Shown: positions 54,222 through 62,850 of the stretch, one piece after another
Layout: every line of letters begins with the position of its first letter
Numbering within the stretch: the stretch's first letter is position 1
NCBI GenBank assembly: GCA_030425925.1
Contig: JAUHZO010000001.1
Location: 186,001 to 250,000 of the forward strand
DNA: 64,000 nt
Origin: Alphaproteobacteria bacterium
GTDB taxonomy: Bacteria > Pseudomonadota > Alphaproteobacteria > Rhodobacterales > Rhodobacteraceae
Reading direction: 5' to 3'
The notes under the pieces: model-generated
What the model saw: only the letters and a program-made list of their open reading frames with translations
What the model was told of the DNA's origin: nothing
The model's database searches: none
Position numbers and translations under genes: made by a program

Positions 54222-55547
54222 ATGTTCGGGGACCTCGCCAACCAGCCCGAGATCATCCAGCGCAGCATCGGCTACGCCGTGCAGGGCTGGGACATCGCCA
54301 AGGGCTGGCTGCTGTCGGCCGCCGCCTGGTCGCAATTCGGGCTGCTGGCGCTGTCCTTTCTTGCGGCGTGGTACCTGACCAAGAAGATGCGCCCGCATCT
54401 GGAGCGCTGGCTGACCCCCGAAGAGGGCCGCGCCTCGATCCTCGCCACGCTGCGCCGCTTCGTGCTGGTCTTCGTGCCGCTGCTCTTGCCGCTGCTGGCC
54501 TGGATCTTCACCGGGATCGGCGAAGGGCTGACCCGCGCGCTGTTCGGCTCGGGCGCGGTGATCGCGTTCGGCAAGCGTGTCTTCCTGCTCATCGCGGCCC
54601 GCATTCTGGTGCAGGAGATCATCACCGAGCCGTTCCTCAAGCTCTTGGGCAAGTACATCCTGCTGCCCATCATGGCGCTTTACGCGCTGGGGATCCTCGA
54701 CGACAGCATCGCGCGGCTGAACGAGATGACGGTGAGCCTGGGCAACATCACCTTCTCGGTGATGGCGATCATCCGCGGCGTGATCTCAGGCTCCATCCTG
54801 TTCTGGCTGGGGCGCTGGTCGAACGACCAGACCGGCAGCTACATCCAGCGCCAGGAAGAGATGCGCCCCGCCACCCGCGAGCTGGCGCAGAAAGGTGCGG
54901 AGTTCGCCATCTTCGGCGTGGCCTTCCTGCTCTTGATGAACATCATGGGCATCCCGCTGACCTCGTTGGCCGTGCTGGGCGGGGCCATCGGTGTCGGCCT
55001 GGGTCTGGGCCTGCAGAAGATCGCGTCGAACTACATCTCGGGCATCATCCTGCTGCTGGAAGGGCAGGCGACGGTGGGCGACTACGTGGCGCTCGACAAT
55101 GGCGAGGAAGGCACGATCGTCAAGACCACCGCCCGCGCGATGATCCTCGAAACCTTCGACGGCAGGTGGATCGTTGTTCCGAACGAGGATTTCATCACCA
55201 CGCGGGTGGTCAACTACTCTGACCAGGGCAGCGCAAACCGTTACGAGGTGGGCTTCCGCGTGCGCTTTGACACCGATCTGGACAAGCTGCCCGGCATCGT
55301 CGAGGCGGCGGTGGCAAGCCACCCGGCGGTGCTGGACAAACCCATGCCGCCCGATTGCGAATTCCGGGATTTCGCCGAAACGGGGTTCGATTTCGCGGTG
55401 GAGTTCTGGGTGAACGGGATCGACGACGGCAAGAACAAGTTCACCTCGGACGTGCGTTTCCTGATCTGGAAGGCGCTGAAGGAAAACGGGATCGAGGTGC
55501 CGTTCCCGCCCCGCATGCTGATCCTGCGTCCCGAAGACTTGGCATGA
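54222..55547 (+). CDS. Mechanosensitive ion channel, MscS family
   Basis: Inner-membrane channel of 441 residues that opens on membrane tension. Several helices occupy the first half; the pore-lining helix region (LTSLAVLGGAIGVGLGLGLQKIASNYISGIILL) and the MscS beta domain (ALDNGEEGTIVKTTARAMILETFDG, VVPNEDFITTRVVNYS) follow. ATG 54222 has AAGGATCCGCC upstream. Its stop overlaps the start of the flavoprotein gene (ATGA). Confidence 0.94.
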   Translation: MFGDLANQPEIIQRSIGYAVQGWDIAKGWLLSAAAWSQFGLLALSFLAAWYLTKKMRPHLERWLTPEEGRASILATLRRFVLVFVPLLLPLLAWIFTGIGEGLTRALFGSGAVIAFGKRVFLLIAARILVQEIITEPFLKLLGKYILLPIMALYALGILDDSIARLNEMTVSLGNITFSVMAIIRGVISGSILFWLGRWSNDQTGSYIQRQEEMRPATRELAQKGAEFAIFGVAFLLLMNIMGIPLTSLAVLGGAIGVGLGLGLQKIASNYISGIILLLEGQATVGDYVALDNGEEGTIVKTTARAMILETFDGRWIVVPNEDFITTRVVNYSDQGSANRYEVGFRVRFDTDLDKLPGIVEAAVASHPAVLDKPMPPDCEFRDFAETGFDFAVEFWVNGIDDGKNKFTSDVRFLIWKALKENGIEVPFPPRMLILRPEDLA

Positions 55548-56725
55548 CCCGCGCGCTGGTGATCGGCGGCGGCCCTGCCGGGCTGATGGCGGCCGAGGCA
55601 TTGCTGACGGCAGGCGCATCGGTCACCCTGGCCGAGGCCAAGCCGTCGGTGGGGCGCAAGTTCCTGATGGCAGGCAAGTCGGGGCTGAACCTGACCAAGG
55701 TGGAGCCCCTGGCGCAGGTCCATGCTGCCTATGCCTGCCCGCGCCTTGCGCCGATGATCGACGCCCTGCCCCCGGACGCGGTGCGCGCCTGGGCCGAGGG
55801 CCTGGGGCAAGAGGTGTTTGTCGGCTCGACGGGGCGGCTTTTTCCCAAGGCCATGAAGGCCTCGCCGCTCTTGCGCGCCTGGCTGGCACGGCTGGAGGGC
55901 ATGGGACTGCAGCGGCGGGTGCGATGGCGCTGGACGGGGAGTGCCGACGGCGTGGTGCGCTTTGACACGCCGGACGGTCCGCAAGAGCTGCGCCCCGATG
56001 TCACCGTTCTGGCCCTGGGCGGGGCCAGCTGGGCGCGGCTGGGATCGGACGGGGCCTGGGCACCGTTGCTGTCGGCCCTGGGCGTGGAAACGCGGCCCTT
56101 TCAGCCCTCGAATGCCGGGCTGGTGGTGCGCTGGTCGGCGCATATGCAGCCGCATTTCGGCCAGCCGCTCAAGAACGTGGCCTTTCGCGCGGGCGATCTG
56201 ACCTCGCGCGGGGAGGCGGTGATCTCGGCCCTCGGGCTGGAGGGCGGCGGGATTTATGCGCTGACGCCGGCGCTGCGCGCGGGCGCGGCGCTGCAGGTGG
56301 ACCTGACGCCGGACCTGTCGCTTGAAACCGTGGCAGAGCGGCTGTCGCGGCCCCGCGGCAAGGCGAGCTTGTCGAACGTCTTGCGCAAGGCGCTGCGTCT
56401 GGCGCCGCAGGCGCAGGCGCTGCTGATGGAATGCGCCCGCCCCCTGCCGCAGGACCCGAAGGCATTGGCGGCAAGGGTCAAGGCCCTGCCTGTCCCGCAT
56501 GACGGCCCGCGCCCGCTGGACGAGGCCATCTCGACCGCGGGCGGCGTGGCGTGGGAGGCTCTGGACAAGGGCCTGATGCTGACCGCCCTGCCCGGCGTGT
56601 TCTGCGCGGGCGAGATGATCGACTGGGAGGCCCCCACGGGCGGCTACCTGATCACCGCCTGCCTGGCCACCGGGCTCTGGGCCGGGCGGCATGCGGCGGG
56701 CTTTGCCGCGGGTCTGTCGCGCTGA
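55544..56725 (+). CDS. NAD(P)/FAD-dependent oxidoreductase, HI0933-like
   Basis: A flavoprotein of 393 residues with an N-terminal dinucleotide-binding motif VIGGGPAGLMAAEALL and the HI0933-like GRKFLMAGKSGLNLTK. A second conserved region near the end (FCAGEMIDWEAPTGGYLITACLATGLWAG) closes the FAD fold. Substrate unknown. It is translated from an ATGA overlap with the mscS gene. Confidence 0.93.
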   Translation: MTRALVIGGGPAGLMAAEALLTAGASVTLAEAKPSVGRKFLMAGKSGLNLTKVEPLAQVHAAYACPRLAPMIDALPPDAVRAWAEGLGQEVFVGSTGRLFPKAMKASPLLRAWLARLEGMGLQRRVRWRWTGSADGVVRFDTPDGPQELRPDVTVLALGGASWARLGSDGAWAPLLSALGVETRPFQPSNAGLVVRWSAHMQPHFGQPLKNVAFRAGDLTSRGEAVISALGLEGGGIYALTPALRAGAALQVDLTPDLSLETVAERLSRPRGKASLSNVLRKALRLAPQAQALLMECARPLPQDPKALAARVKALPVPHDGPRPLDEAISTAGGVAWEALDKGLMLTALPGVFCAGEMIDWEAPTGGYLITACLATGLWAGRHAAGFAAGLSR

Positions 56726-56737
56726 TCCCTCCGCCCC

Positions 56738-56889
56738 GCGCGCCGCAGTCCCGGCCTTGCGCCGGGACCTCTCCCGTTGGGCGGCGCGACGGGTCGGGAC
56801 AGGGTGCCGGACCGGGCAAGGCGCACGCCGCCGCCGCCTCGGCTGCCGATCCCGGGAGGTCCCGGCACAAGGCCGGGACTGCGGCGCGC
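56738..56889. repeat. 34-bp inverted repeat, one mismatch, between convergent genes
   Basis: The arms at 56738-56771 and 56856-56889 are complementary except for one base and are separated by 84 bp. Each arm is itself a hairpin (GTCCCGGC...GCCGGGAC), so the stretch can form two small or one large structure. It contains the same sequence family as 53780-53843. No transposase gene is present within. Confidence 0.8.
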
Positions 56890-56920
56890 CTTCGGGCAGG
56901 CCGTCGGGTCAAGGGCCCTG

Positions 56921-58996
56921 TCAGTCCCAGCGGTAGGACACCCGGTCCGCCCCGGCCACCGGACGGCTGTCGATGCGCAGCCGGTCGGGGTCGACCCCGC
57001 GCAGGACGAACGCGTCGCGCAGGGCTTCGGCCCGGCGGCGCGCAAGCTGGCGGTTCAGCGCAGGCAGCGGGGACGCGCCGACCTCGACGTCGATGGTCAG
57101 CACCCGTGCCGGCAGGCGCTGGCAGGTACGGGCCACGCCGGCCAGCGCCGCCAGCGGCCAGGCGGCGGTCAGGTCGGGTGTGAACTGCCCGGGGGCAAAG
57201 GGCACTGGCCGGGCCATGGCCATCGCTTCGGCGCAGGGCTGCGGCTCCGGCACGATGGCGGTTTCGGGAAACCAGAAGCCGTCGCGAAACACCTGCGGGA
57301 CGCGCAGGATGGCGTGGAACCGGCGGGTGCCCTCCAGCGCGGGGGCCGCGGCGCGCAGCGCCAGCGTGACCTCGCCCATCTGCGGGGCCAGCCGGTCGGC
57401 AATGGCGTCCACATCGCTGCCCTGCGTCAGCGCGATCTCCAGCCGTGTGCCGCCGTTGCGATGGTCCAGCACCAGCGAGTCCATATCCCGCAGGAACGGC
57501 TCCAGCGCGTGGAGCGCGCGCAGGACCGGTGCGCCATTCCCCTCGGGCGACACCGGCGGACGGCCGCGCAGCGCGTCCAGGTGCAGGGCCTCGGCCAGCG
57601 CCGGCATCGACAGCCCCGCGGGCAACTTGCCCAGAACCGAGCCCCCCTTGGCCGGATCGTAGCGCAGGGTGAAATGCGCCGGCGCGCCGTCGTCGGCGAG
57701 GTCGATCTTGAGCTCGGCCCCCGGGCCCGCGCGCCGCACCGCCATGCGCCGCGCCACCGGATCCACCGCGCGGCCCACCAGTTTCAGCTGCGCGCCGTCC
57801 CATTCCAGCACGCCGCTTTGCAGGCCCTTGAGGGCGCGCAGCCCCGGCCAGATGCCCTCGTCCCAGTCGTCGAGATCCGGGTAGGGCCCGCGCACCAGCC
57901 TGACGGCGTCCGGTGGCTGGCCAAACCGGGCCTCCACGTCGTCCAGCGGAAAATCCCGCGGCACGCGGCCCGACAGCACCAGCGCCGCGCCGTCCCACCT
58001 GGCCGTGAAAGACAGGTCCGGCCCGTCATCGGCGGGGATCAGCGCCAGGCGCAGGGTCATCTCGTCCGGCAGGAGGTCGCGCAAGGCCTGCGCCTCTGCC
58101 ATGATATCGGGCGACACGGGCCCGCCCGACAGCGTCAGCATGTCCGGCGACACCGCCAGCGTCCCCGCCTCGATCGTGGCCATCAGCGGCAGGGTGGCCG
58201 TCACGGCCCCGGCAAAGCCCGGCGCGTCCAGCGGAAGCGGCGCCTGCGTCAGGTCTCGTTCCTGCGCAACACCCAGCACGTCGAAAGCGGCCAGATCGAA
58301 GTCCGGCGGCAGCTTGCCCGACAGTCGCTGGCCCATCAGCGGATCGCGCTCGACCAGCAGGCTGTAGGGCAGGCCGTCATCCAGCGCGGTCACCTCCAGC
58401 GTGACCGTGTAGTCTTCGGGCAGGCCGGTCAGAGCGGCCTCGATCTGCTGCACGGTGCGCGGCAAATGCGCCTGCCCCCGCAACAGAACCTGCCGGTCCT
58501 CGATGCGCATCTCACCCTGCAGCAGCAGGGCCAGTTGTTCCGCCACGCGCTCTGCCACCCCGTCCCAGGCCCGGTCCGGCGTGCCCGTGGCAAGCGGCAG
58601 GCCCGGATCGGCCCCGAACAGCGCCCGCAGCCGCGCCGCCATGGCCTCTGTCGGCAGGTGACCGGCAAAGCGGACCGCGTCGTCGCTGGTGATCTCCAGC
58701 ACAAAGGGCGACACGTCGGGCATCAGCACCAGCGCGTCCACAACCTCCTCCACCCCGTCCAATGCGGCCAGCCGTGACAGGAGCGCCGCGCGCTCGGCTT
58801 CGGTTTCCACCCGGCCCCGCGCCGTCACCACCCGGCCCTTGACCGAGACCGCGACGGGATGACGCGCCTGGTAGACCGCACCTTCGGCCGCGGCCTGGAT
58901 GCCCGCCGCCACCAGCGCGTTTTCATCCGGCACGCGGAACACGCCCAGCCCCACAACCGCGGCCAGGATGGCAAGGATGGCGAAAAAATCGCGCAT
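56921..58996 (-). CDS. BON/OmpA-domain envelope protein
   Basis: A 691-residue protein with an N-terminal membrane anchor (FFAILAILAAVVGLGVF), a BON-like repeat at about 45-95 (VSVKGRVVTARGRVETEAERAALLSRL), several further repeats of similar strand pattern, and a C-terminal OmpA-type region (RQLARRRAEALRDAFVLRGVDPDRLRI) that would bind peptidoglycan. It starts 8 bases downstream of the dat stop, in the D-amino acid operon, so a role near peptidoglycan is plausible. Confidence 0.88.
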   Translation of the reverse strand: MRDFFAILAILAAVVGLGVFRVPDENALVAAGIQAAAEGAVYQARHPVAVSVKGRVVTARGRVETEAERAALLSRLAALDGVEEVVDALVLMPDVSPFVLEITSDDAVRFAGHLPTEAMAARLRALFGADPGLPLATGTPDRAWDGVAERVAEQLALLLQGEMRIEDRQVLLRGQAHLPRTVQQIEAALTGLPEDYTVTLEVTALDDGLPYSLLVERDPLMGQRLSGKLPPDFDLAAFDVLGVAQERDLTQAPLPLDAPGFAGAVTATLPLMATIEAGTLAVSPDMLTLSGGPVSPDIMAEAQALRDLLPDEMTLRLALIPADDGPDLSFTARWDGAALVLSGRVPRDFPLDDVEARFGQPPDAVRLVRGPYPDLDDWDEGIWPGLRALKGLQSGVLEWDGAQLKLVGRAVDPVARRMAVRRAGPGAELKIDLADDGAPAHFTLRYDPAKGGSVLGKLPAGLSMPALAEALHLDALRGRPPVSPEGNGAPVLRALHALEPFLRDMDSLVLDHRNGGTRLEIALTQGSDVDAIADRLAPQMGEVTLALRAAAPALEGTRRFHAILRVPQVFRDGFWFPETAIVPEPQPCAEAMAMARPVPFAPGQFTPDLTAAWPLAALAGVARTCQRLPARVLTIDVEVGASPLPALNRQLARRRAEALRDAFVLRGVDPDRLRIDSRPVAGADRVSYRWD

Positions 58997-59004
58997 GTCG
59001 CGCC

Positions 59005-59865
59005 TCAGATGGCCGCCTTGCGGCTTTCGTCGAGATAGATCTCGCGCAGCCGCAGCGCGCGCGGCCCCGGCGTGCCATCCCCCAGCGCGACGCCGTCGAT
59101 CTCAACCACCGGCATCACGAAGGCCGAAGCCGAGGTGATGAACGCCTCATCCGCCTCCTGCGCCTCGGCGATGGTGAAGTTGCGCTCTTCGACCTCCATC
59201 TGGGCCTCTTCGGCATAGCGCAGCACGGCGGCGCGGGTGATCCCGTGCAGGATGTCATGCGACCGCGCGCGGGTCACGATCCTGTTGCCCTTGATGAAAT
59301 AGGCGTTGTTCGAGGTGCCCTCGGTCACATAGCCGTCCATCACCATCCAGGCATCGTCGGCCCCGGCCTTTTTCGCCATCATCTTGCCCATGGAGGGATA
59401 AAGCAGCTGCACCGTCTTGATGTCGCGCCGGTGCCAGCGCAGGTCGTCGACCGAGATCACCTTGATCCCTTTGCGCGCCAGCGGGCTGTCGGCCAGGCCG
59501 GGCTTGTTCTGGGTAAACAGCACGATGGTCGGCGGCGTGGTTTCGGGATCGGGGAAGATGAAATCGCGATCGTCCGGCGCGCCGCGGGTGATCTGCAGAT
59601 AGACCAGCCCGTCCTCGATCCCGTTCACCCGCACCAGTTCGCGGTGGATCTCCAGCAACTGGTCCTTGGTGACGGGGCTGCGCATGTCGAGCTCGGTCAG
59701 GGACCGCTCCAGCCGCACCGCGTGCCCGTCAAAGTCGATCAGCTTGCCGCCCAGCACGCTGGTCACCTCGTAGACCCCGTCGGCCATCAGGAAGGCCCGG
59801 TCGAAGATCGAGACCTTGGCTTCGGTCTCGGGCAGGTAGTCGCCGTTCAGATAGACGGTGCGCAT
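59005..59865 (-). CDS. D-amino acid aminotransferase (class IV PLP)
   Basis: Fold-type IV transaminase of 286 residues that interconverts D-amino acids and 2-oxoacids, for example D-alanine with 2-oxoglutarate to D-glutamate. The Schiff-base Lys150 is in RRDIKTVQLL and the D-aminotransferase-like DGVYEVTSVLGG is present; the PLP-binding region EGTSNNAYFI follows. ATG 59865 has AAGGAGG upstream. It follows the DgcN/DgcA genes with a broken NUDIX gene between, which supports a role in D-glutamate metabolism. Confidence 0.9.
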   Translation of the reverse strand: MRTVYLNGDYLPETEAKVSIFDRAFLMADGVYEVTSVLGGKLIDFDGHAVRLERSLTELDMRSPVTKDQLLEIHRELVRVNGIEDGLVYLQITRGAPDDRDFIFPDPETTPPTIVLFTQNKPGLADSPLARKGIKVISVDDLRWHRRDIKTVQLLYPSMGKMMAKKAGADDAWMVMDGYVTEGTSNNAYFIKGNRIVTRARSHDILHGITRAAVLRYAEEAQMEVEERNFTIAEAQEADEAFITSASAFVMPVVEIDGVALGDGTPGPRALRLREIYLDESRKAAI

Positions 59866-59934
59866 GGGGGCCTCCTTGGTCGCTGGCCCCATCTGTTCCG
59901 GCATTCCGCGGGCCGGGTCAAGCCCGGCCACCGC

Positions 59935-60526
59935 TCACCCCGCCGGCTTGAGGTGCAGCGCGGCATATTGCAGGAGGATGACGGTTTTGGCATCGCGGAT
60001 CCGCCCGTCGGCGATCATCGCCAGCGCCCTGTCCAGGGGCAGATCGAGGATCTCGATCTCTTCACCTTCCTCGGCCAGACCGCCGAACCGCGCCTGCGCC
60101 GCCTCGGCACCATAGCGCGCGGCAAAGAAGTGCAGCTTCTCGGTGACCAATCCGGGCGACATGCAAAGCGCGAACAGAAAGTCCGGGTCCGTCAGCGACA
60201 GGCCCAGTTCCTCCTGAGCCTCCGCGCGGATGCGTGCCTCGGGCGCGGCATCGTCCAGCAGCCCCGCCCTCCGCCTGGATCAGGAAGGGATCGGCATCGC
60301 CGCGCGACGCCGCGGGCCAGCGGAACTGACGTCCCAGCAGCACATGCCGCCGGTCGGGGTCACAGGGCAGGATCACCGCCCCGTCGCCCCGGTCATAGGT
60401 CTCGCGCCATTGCTCCGACACCTGCCCGTCCGCCAGCGTCAGGCGCAGCCGCGTGGCTTTCAGGATCGCCCAGTTGTCCGACAGAAGGCGCGTCTCCAGC
60501 ACCTTCCAGCCCGCGTTCAGCCCCAT
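59935..60526 (-). pseudogene. NUDIX hydrolase (ADP-sugar pyrophosphatase type), frameshifted
   Basis: The first reading frame (from ATG 60526) encodes the start of a NUDIX protein up to DPFLIQAEGG. The protein then continues in another frame as GLLDDAAPEARIRAEAQEELGLS and on to the stop at 59935. The switch falls in the GC run near 60264-60273, where one extra base relative to the expected GAGGCGGGG makes GAGGGCGGGG. The second-frame NUDIX box has Ala where the usual Arg of REUxEE stands. The intact parent would be about 197 residues. Either a true disrupted gene or a sequencing error in the run. Confidence 0.75.
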
Positions 60527-61479
60527 AGGGCCGCCTCCGGCGGATGCACGCCCGCGTCGTCATACCGCAAGGGCCGGTCACGGTCTTCCGCCAGCAGCAG
60601 CGGTCCGTCCAGGTCGGTCACCTCGGCCCCCTGCGCCACCAGCACCGCCGGGGCCATGGCCAGCGACGATCCCACCATGCACCCCACCATCACGCCAAAC
60701 CCCGCGCCCCGCGCCGCGTCCCGCAGCGCCAGCGCCTCGGTCAGCCCGCCGGTCTTGTCCAGCTTGATGTTGACCATGTCATACTTGCCCGCAAGCCCCG
60801 GCAGCGAGGCCCGGTCATGGCAACTCTCGTCGGCACAGACCGGGACCGGACGGGCCAGCCCCAGAAGCGCGTCGTCGGCTTCCGACGGCAGCGGCTGCTC
60901 CACCAGTGCCACGCCCAGGCGCAGCAGATGCGGTGCCAGATCGGCATAGACCTCCGCCGACCAGCCTTCATTGGCATCCACGATGATCCGCGCCCCGGGC
61001 GCGCCGCGCCGCACCGCTTCCAGCCGGGGCATGTCGTCGGGCGTGCCGAGCTTGATCTTCAGAAGCGGACGATGCGCCTGCCGCCGCGCCGCCGCCTCCA
61101 TCCGCTCCGGCGCATCGAGCGACAGGGTAAAGGCGGTGATCTCCGGCCCCGGCGCCGGCAGCCCGGCAAGCTCCCAGACCCGGACACCGGCAACCTTCGC
61201 CGCCCGGTCCCACAGCGCACAATCCACCGCATTGCGCGCCGCGCCCGCGGGCAGCGCCGCCTGCAACCCCGCCCGCGTGATCCCCGCAGGCAGGCCTTCG
61301 ATCTGCGCCGTCACGCTCTCCGGCGTCTCGCCATACCGCGCATAGGGCACGCATTCGCCCCAGCCCGTCACGCCGTCGCGCTCCACCCGCACCGTCAGCA
61401 CCTGCGCCTCGGTGCGCGACCCGCGCGAGATCGTGAACGCCTCGGCCAGCCGGAACACGTCCCGTGTCACCTCGATCAT
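60517..61479 (-). CDS. dgcA: N-acetyl-D-glutamate racemase DgcA (enolase superfamily)
   Basis: Enolase-superfamily enzyme of 320 residues. The base motif LLKIKLG, metal-binding VDANEGW, EQPLPS and CADESCHD and the second base region VNIKLDKTGG are those of the L-Ala-D/L-Glu epimerase group. Beside dgcN the better assignment is DgcA, which converts N-acetyl-D-glutamate to the L form in the D-glutamate pathway of marine proteobacteria. ATG 61479 has GCAGGGGG upstream. Its last bases overlap the NUDIX start. Confidence 0.85.
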   Translation of the reverse strand: MIEVTRDVFRLAEAFTISRGSRTEAQVLTVRVERDGVTGWGECVPYARYGETPESVTAQIEGLPAGITRAGLQAALPAGAARNAVDCALWDRAAKVAGVRVWELAGLPAPGPEITAFTLSLDAPERMEAAARRQAHRPLLKIKLGTPDDMPRLEAVRRGAPGARIIVDANEGWSAEVYADLAPHLLRLGVALVEQPLPSEADDALLGLARPVPVCADESCHDRASLPGLAGKYDMVNIKLDKTGGLTEALALRDAARGAGFGVMVGCMVGSSLAMAPAVLVAQGAEVTDLDGPLLLAEDRDRPLRYDDAGVHPPEAALWG

Positions 61480-61495
61480 GCGCACCCCCTGCACC

Positions 61496-61516
61496 TTCTT
61501 CTTGGTCCAAATACCC
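61496..61516 (-). repeat. GTATTTGGA-type repeat upstream of dgcA
   Basis: Read on the minus strand it is GGGTATTTGGACCAAGAAGAA, matching GGTATTTGGAGAAAGATGAA at 43921-43940. It precedes the ribosome site of dgcA. Confidence 0.6.
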
Positions 61517-61580
61517 GCCAGCCTCTCCGCCCGCACCACGCAAGGCACGGCGCGCCCTGCGGGACGGCGGGCGGGGCGCC

Positions 61581-61601
61581 TTTCGGCCCGAAGGGCCGAA
61601 A
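61581..61601 (-). terminator. Hairpin between dgcN and dgcA
   Basis: TTTCGGCCC, loop GAA, GGGCCGAAA: 9-bp perfect stem that starts 15 bases after the dgcN stop, with more GC pairing outside (GGCGC/GCGCC). It could slow read-through from dgcN to dgcA. Confidence 0.5.
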
Positions 61602-61616
61602 CAGCGCCGTCCGGCG

Positions 61617-62609
61617 TCAGAGCGCGTCCACCAGGCGCGCCGCGCCATGGCGGAACGGATCCACCGTGGGCAGGCCCATGCGCACCTCGACCTCGGCGCA
61701 ATAGGCCGCCGCCTCCTCTGCCCCCATGTGCTGCGTGTTGATCGACACGCCCACCGCGCGGCAGTCCGGGTTGACCACATGCGCCATCTGCAGCGACAGG
61801 TCCCGCACCGCCTGCAGCGAGGGCAGGTCGAAGCCCGGCAAGCCCCGCATGTGATGCCGTGTCGGCTCGTGGCAGAGCACCAGCGCGTCGGGCTGGCCGC
61901 CATGGATCAGCGCCAGGCTCACGCCGGAATAGCTGGCATGGAACAGGCTGCCCTGACCCTCGATCACGTCCCAGTGGTCGGGATCGTTGTCCGGCGTCAG
62001 CCATTCGATGGCCCCGGCCATGAAATCCGCGATCACCGCGTCCAGCGGCACGCCGTCGCCGGTGATCAGGATGCCGGTCTGGCCGGTGGCGCGGAAGCTG
62101 CTCTTCATGCCGCGGGCGCGCATCTCGGCCTCCATGGCCAGCGTCGTGTACATCTTGCCCACCGAGCAATCCGTGCCCACCGCCAGAAGCCGCTTGCCGC
62201 TGCGCCGCACGCCATTGGCGATGGGATAGTCCACCTCCGGCACCCGCACGTCATGCAGGCTGCGCCCTGTCGCACGGGCCACGGCCACAAGGTCCGGCTC
62301 GTTGCGCAAGAGGTTGTGCAGGCCCGACGCCAGATCGAACCCCTCTTCCAGCGCCGTCACCAGCACCTTCTTCCAAGCCTTCGAGATCACGCCGCCCCGG
62401 TTGGCCACGCCGATCACCAGTGTTTTCGCCCCGGCGGCGCGCGCCTCGGCAAGGCCCATCTCCGGCAACCCCAGATCGGCGCGGCAGCCCTCCATCCGGT
62501 ACTGGCCCATGCAATTGTCCGGCCGCCAGTCACGGATACCCTGCGCCACCTTGGCGGCCAGCGCATCCGGCGCGTCGCCCAGGAACAACAGATATGGGGT
62601 TTCGATCAT
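61617..62609 (-). CDS. dgcN: D-glutamate N-acetyltransferase DgcN (DUF1611 type)
   Basis: A 330-residue protein with a central P-loop-like VGTDCSVGKMYTTLAM, as in DUF1611/DgcN proteins. It contains the conserved GDGVPLDAVIADFMAGAIEWL and VVNPDCRAVGVSINT regions. DgcN acetylates D-glutamate so that DgcA can epimerise it to N-acetyl-L-glutamate. ATG 62609 has AGGAGGCGACC upstream. It begins the operon dgcN-dgcA-NUDIX-dat-BON/OmpA. Confidence 0.88.
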   Translation of the reverse strand: MIETPYLLFLGDAPDALAAKVAQGIRDWRPDNCMGQYRMEGCRADLGLPEMGLAEARAAGAKTLVIGVANRGGVISKAWKKVLVTALEEGFDLASGLHNLLRNEPDLVAVARATGRSLHDVRVPEVDYPIANGVRRSGKRLLAVGTDCSVGKMYTTLAMEAEMRARGMKSSFRATGQTGILITGDGVPLDAVIADFMAGAIEWLTPDNDPDHWDVIEGQGSLFHASYSGVSLALIHGGQPDALVLCHEPTRHHMRGLPGFDLPSLQAVRDLSLQMAHVVNPDCRAVGVSINTQHMGAEEAAAYCAEVEVRMGLPTVDPFRHGAARLVDAL

Positions 62610-62712
62610 GGTCGCCTCCTGTCCTCTTGCGCTCAGTCTGATGCGATCCTGCCGGGAAATTCGTGCAACTTCACCGGATTTTGCCCCCACCGGGCACGAT
62701 TTGCCCGCCCAA

Positions 62713-62735
62713 ACGATTTTTCGGCGAAAAATCGT
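62713..62735. repeat. 10-bp perfect palindrome in the dgcN-mcl1 gap
   Basis: ACGATTTTTC-GGC-GAAAAATCGT lies about 105 bases upstream of dgcN and 116 before mcl1. It may be an operator for either divergent gene or a member of an intergenic hairpin family. Confidence 0.5.
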
Positions 62736-62773
62736 GCGCCGCGCCGCCCGCTTTGCTGCGTTGCAACATCAAT

Positions 62774-62823
62774 TTGCTTGCGCAGCATTTCGACATTTTA
62801 TATCCCGTATGCCAAGGCATACG
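62774..62823 (+). promoter_or_regulatory. mcl1 promoter with overlapping operator palindrome
   Basis: TTGCTT (62774-62779) and TTATAT (62798-62803) are 18 bp apart and point toward mcl1. Directly after the -10 lies CGTATGCC-AA-GGCATACG (62806-62823), a perfect 8-bp-arm palindrome over the probable transcription start, where a repressor would block initiation. The start codon follows at 62851 with GGAGGAGACACAG. Confidence 0.55.
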
Positions 62824-62850
62824 AAATTTCCTTACCCGGAGGAGACACAG

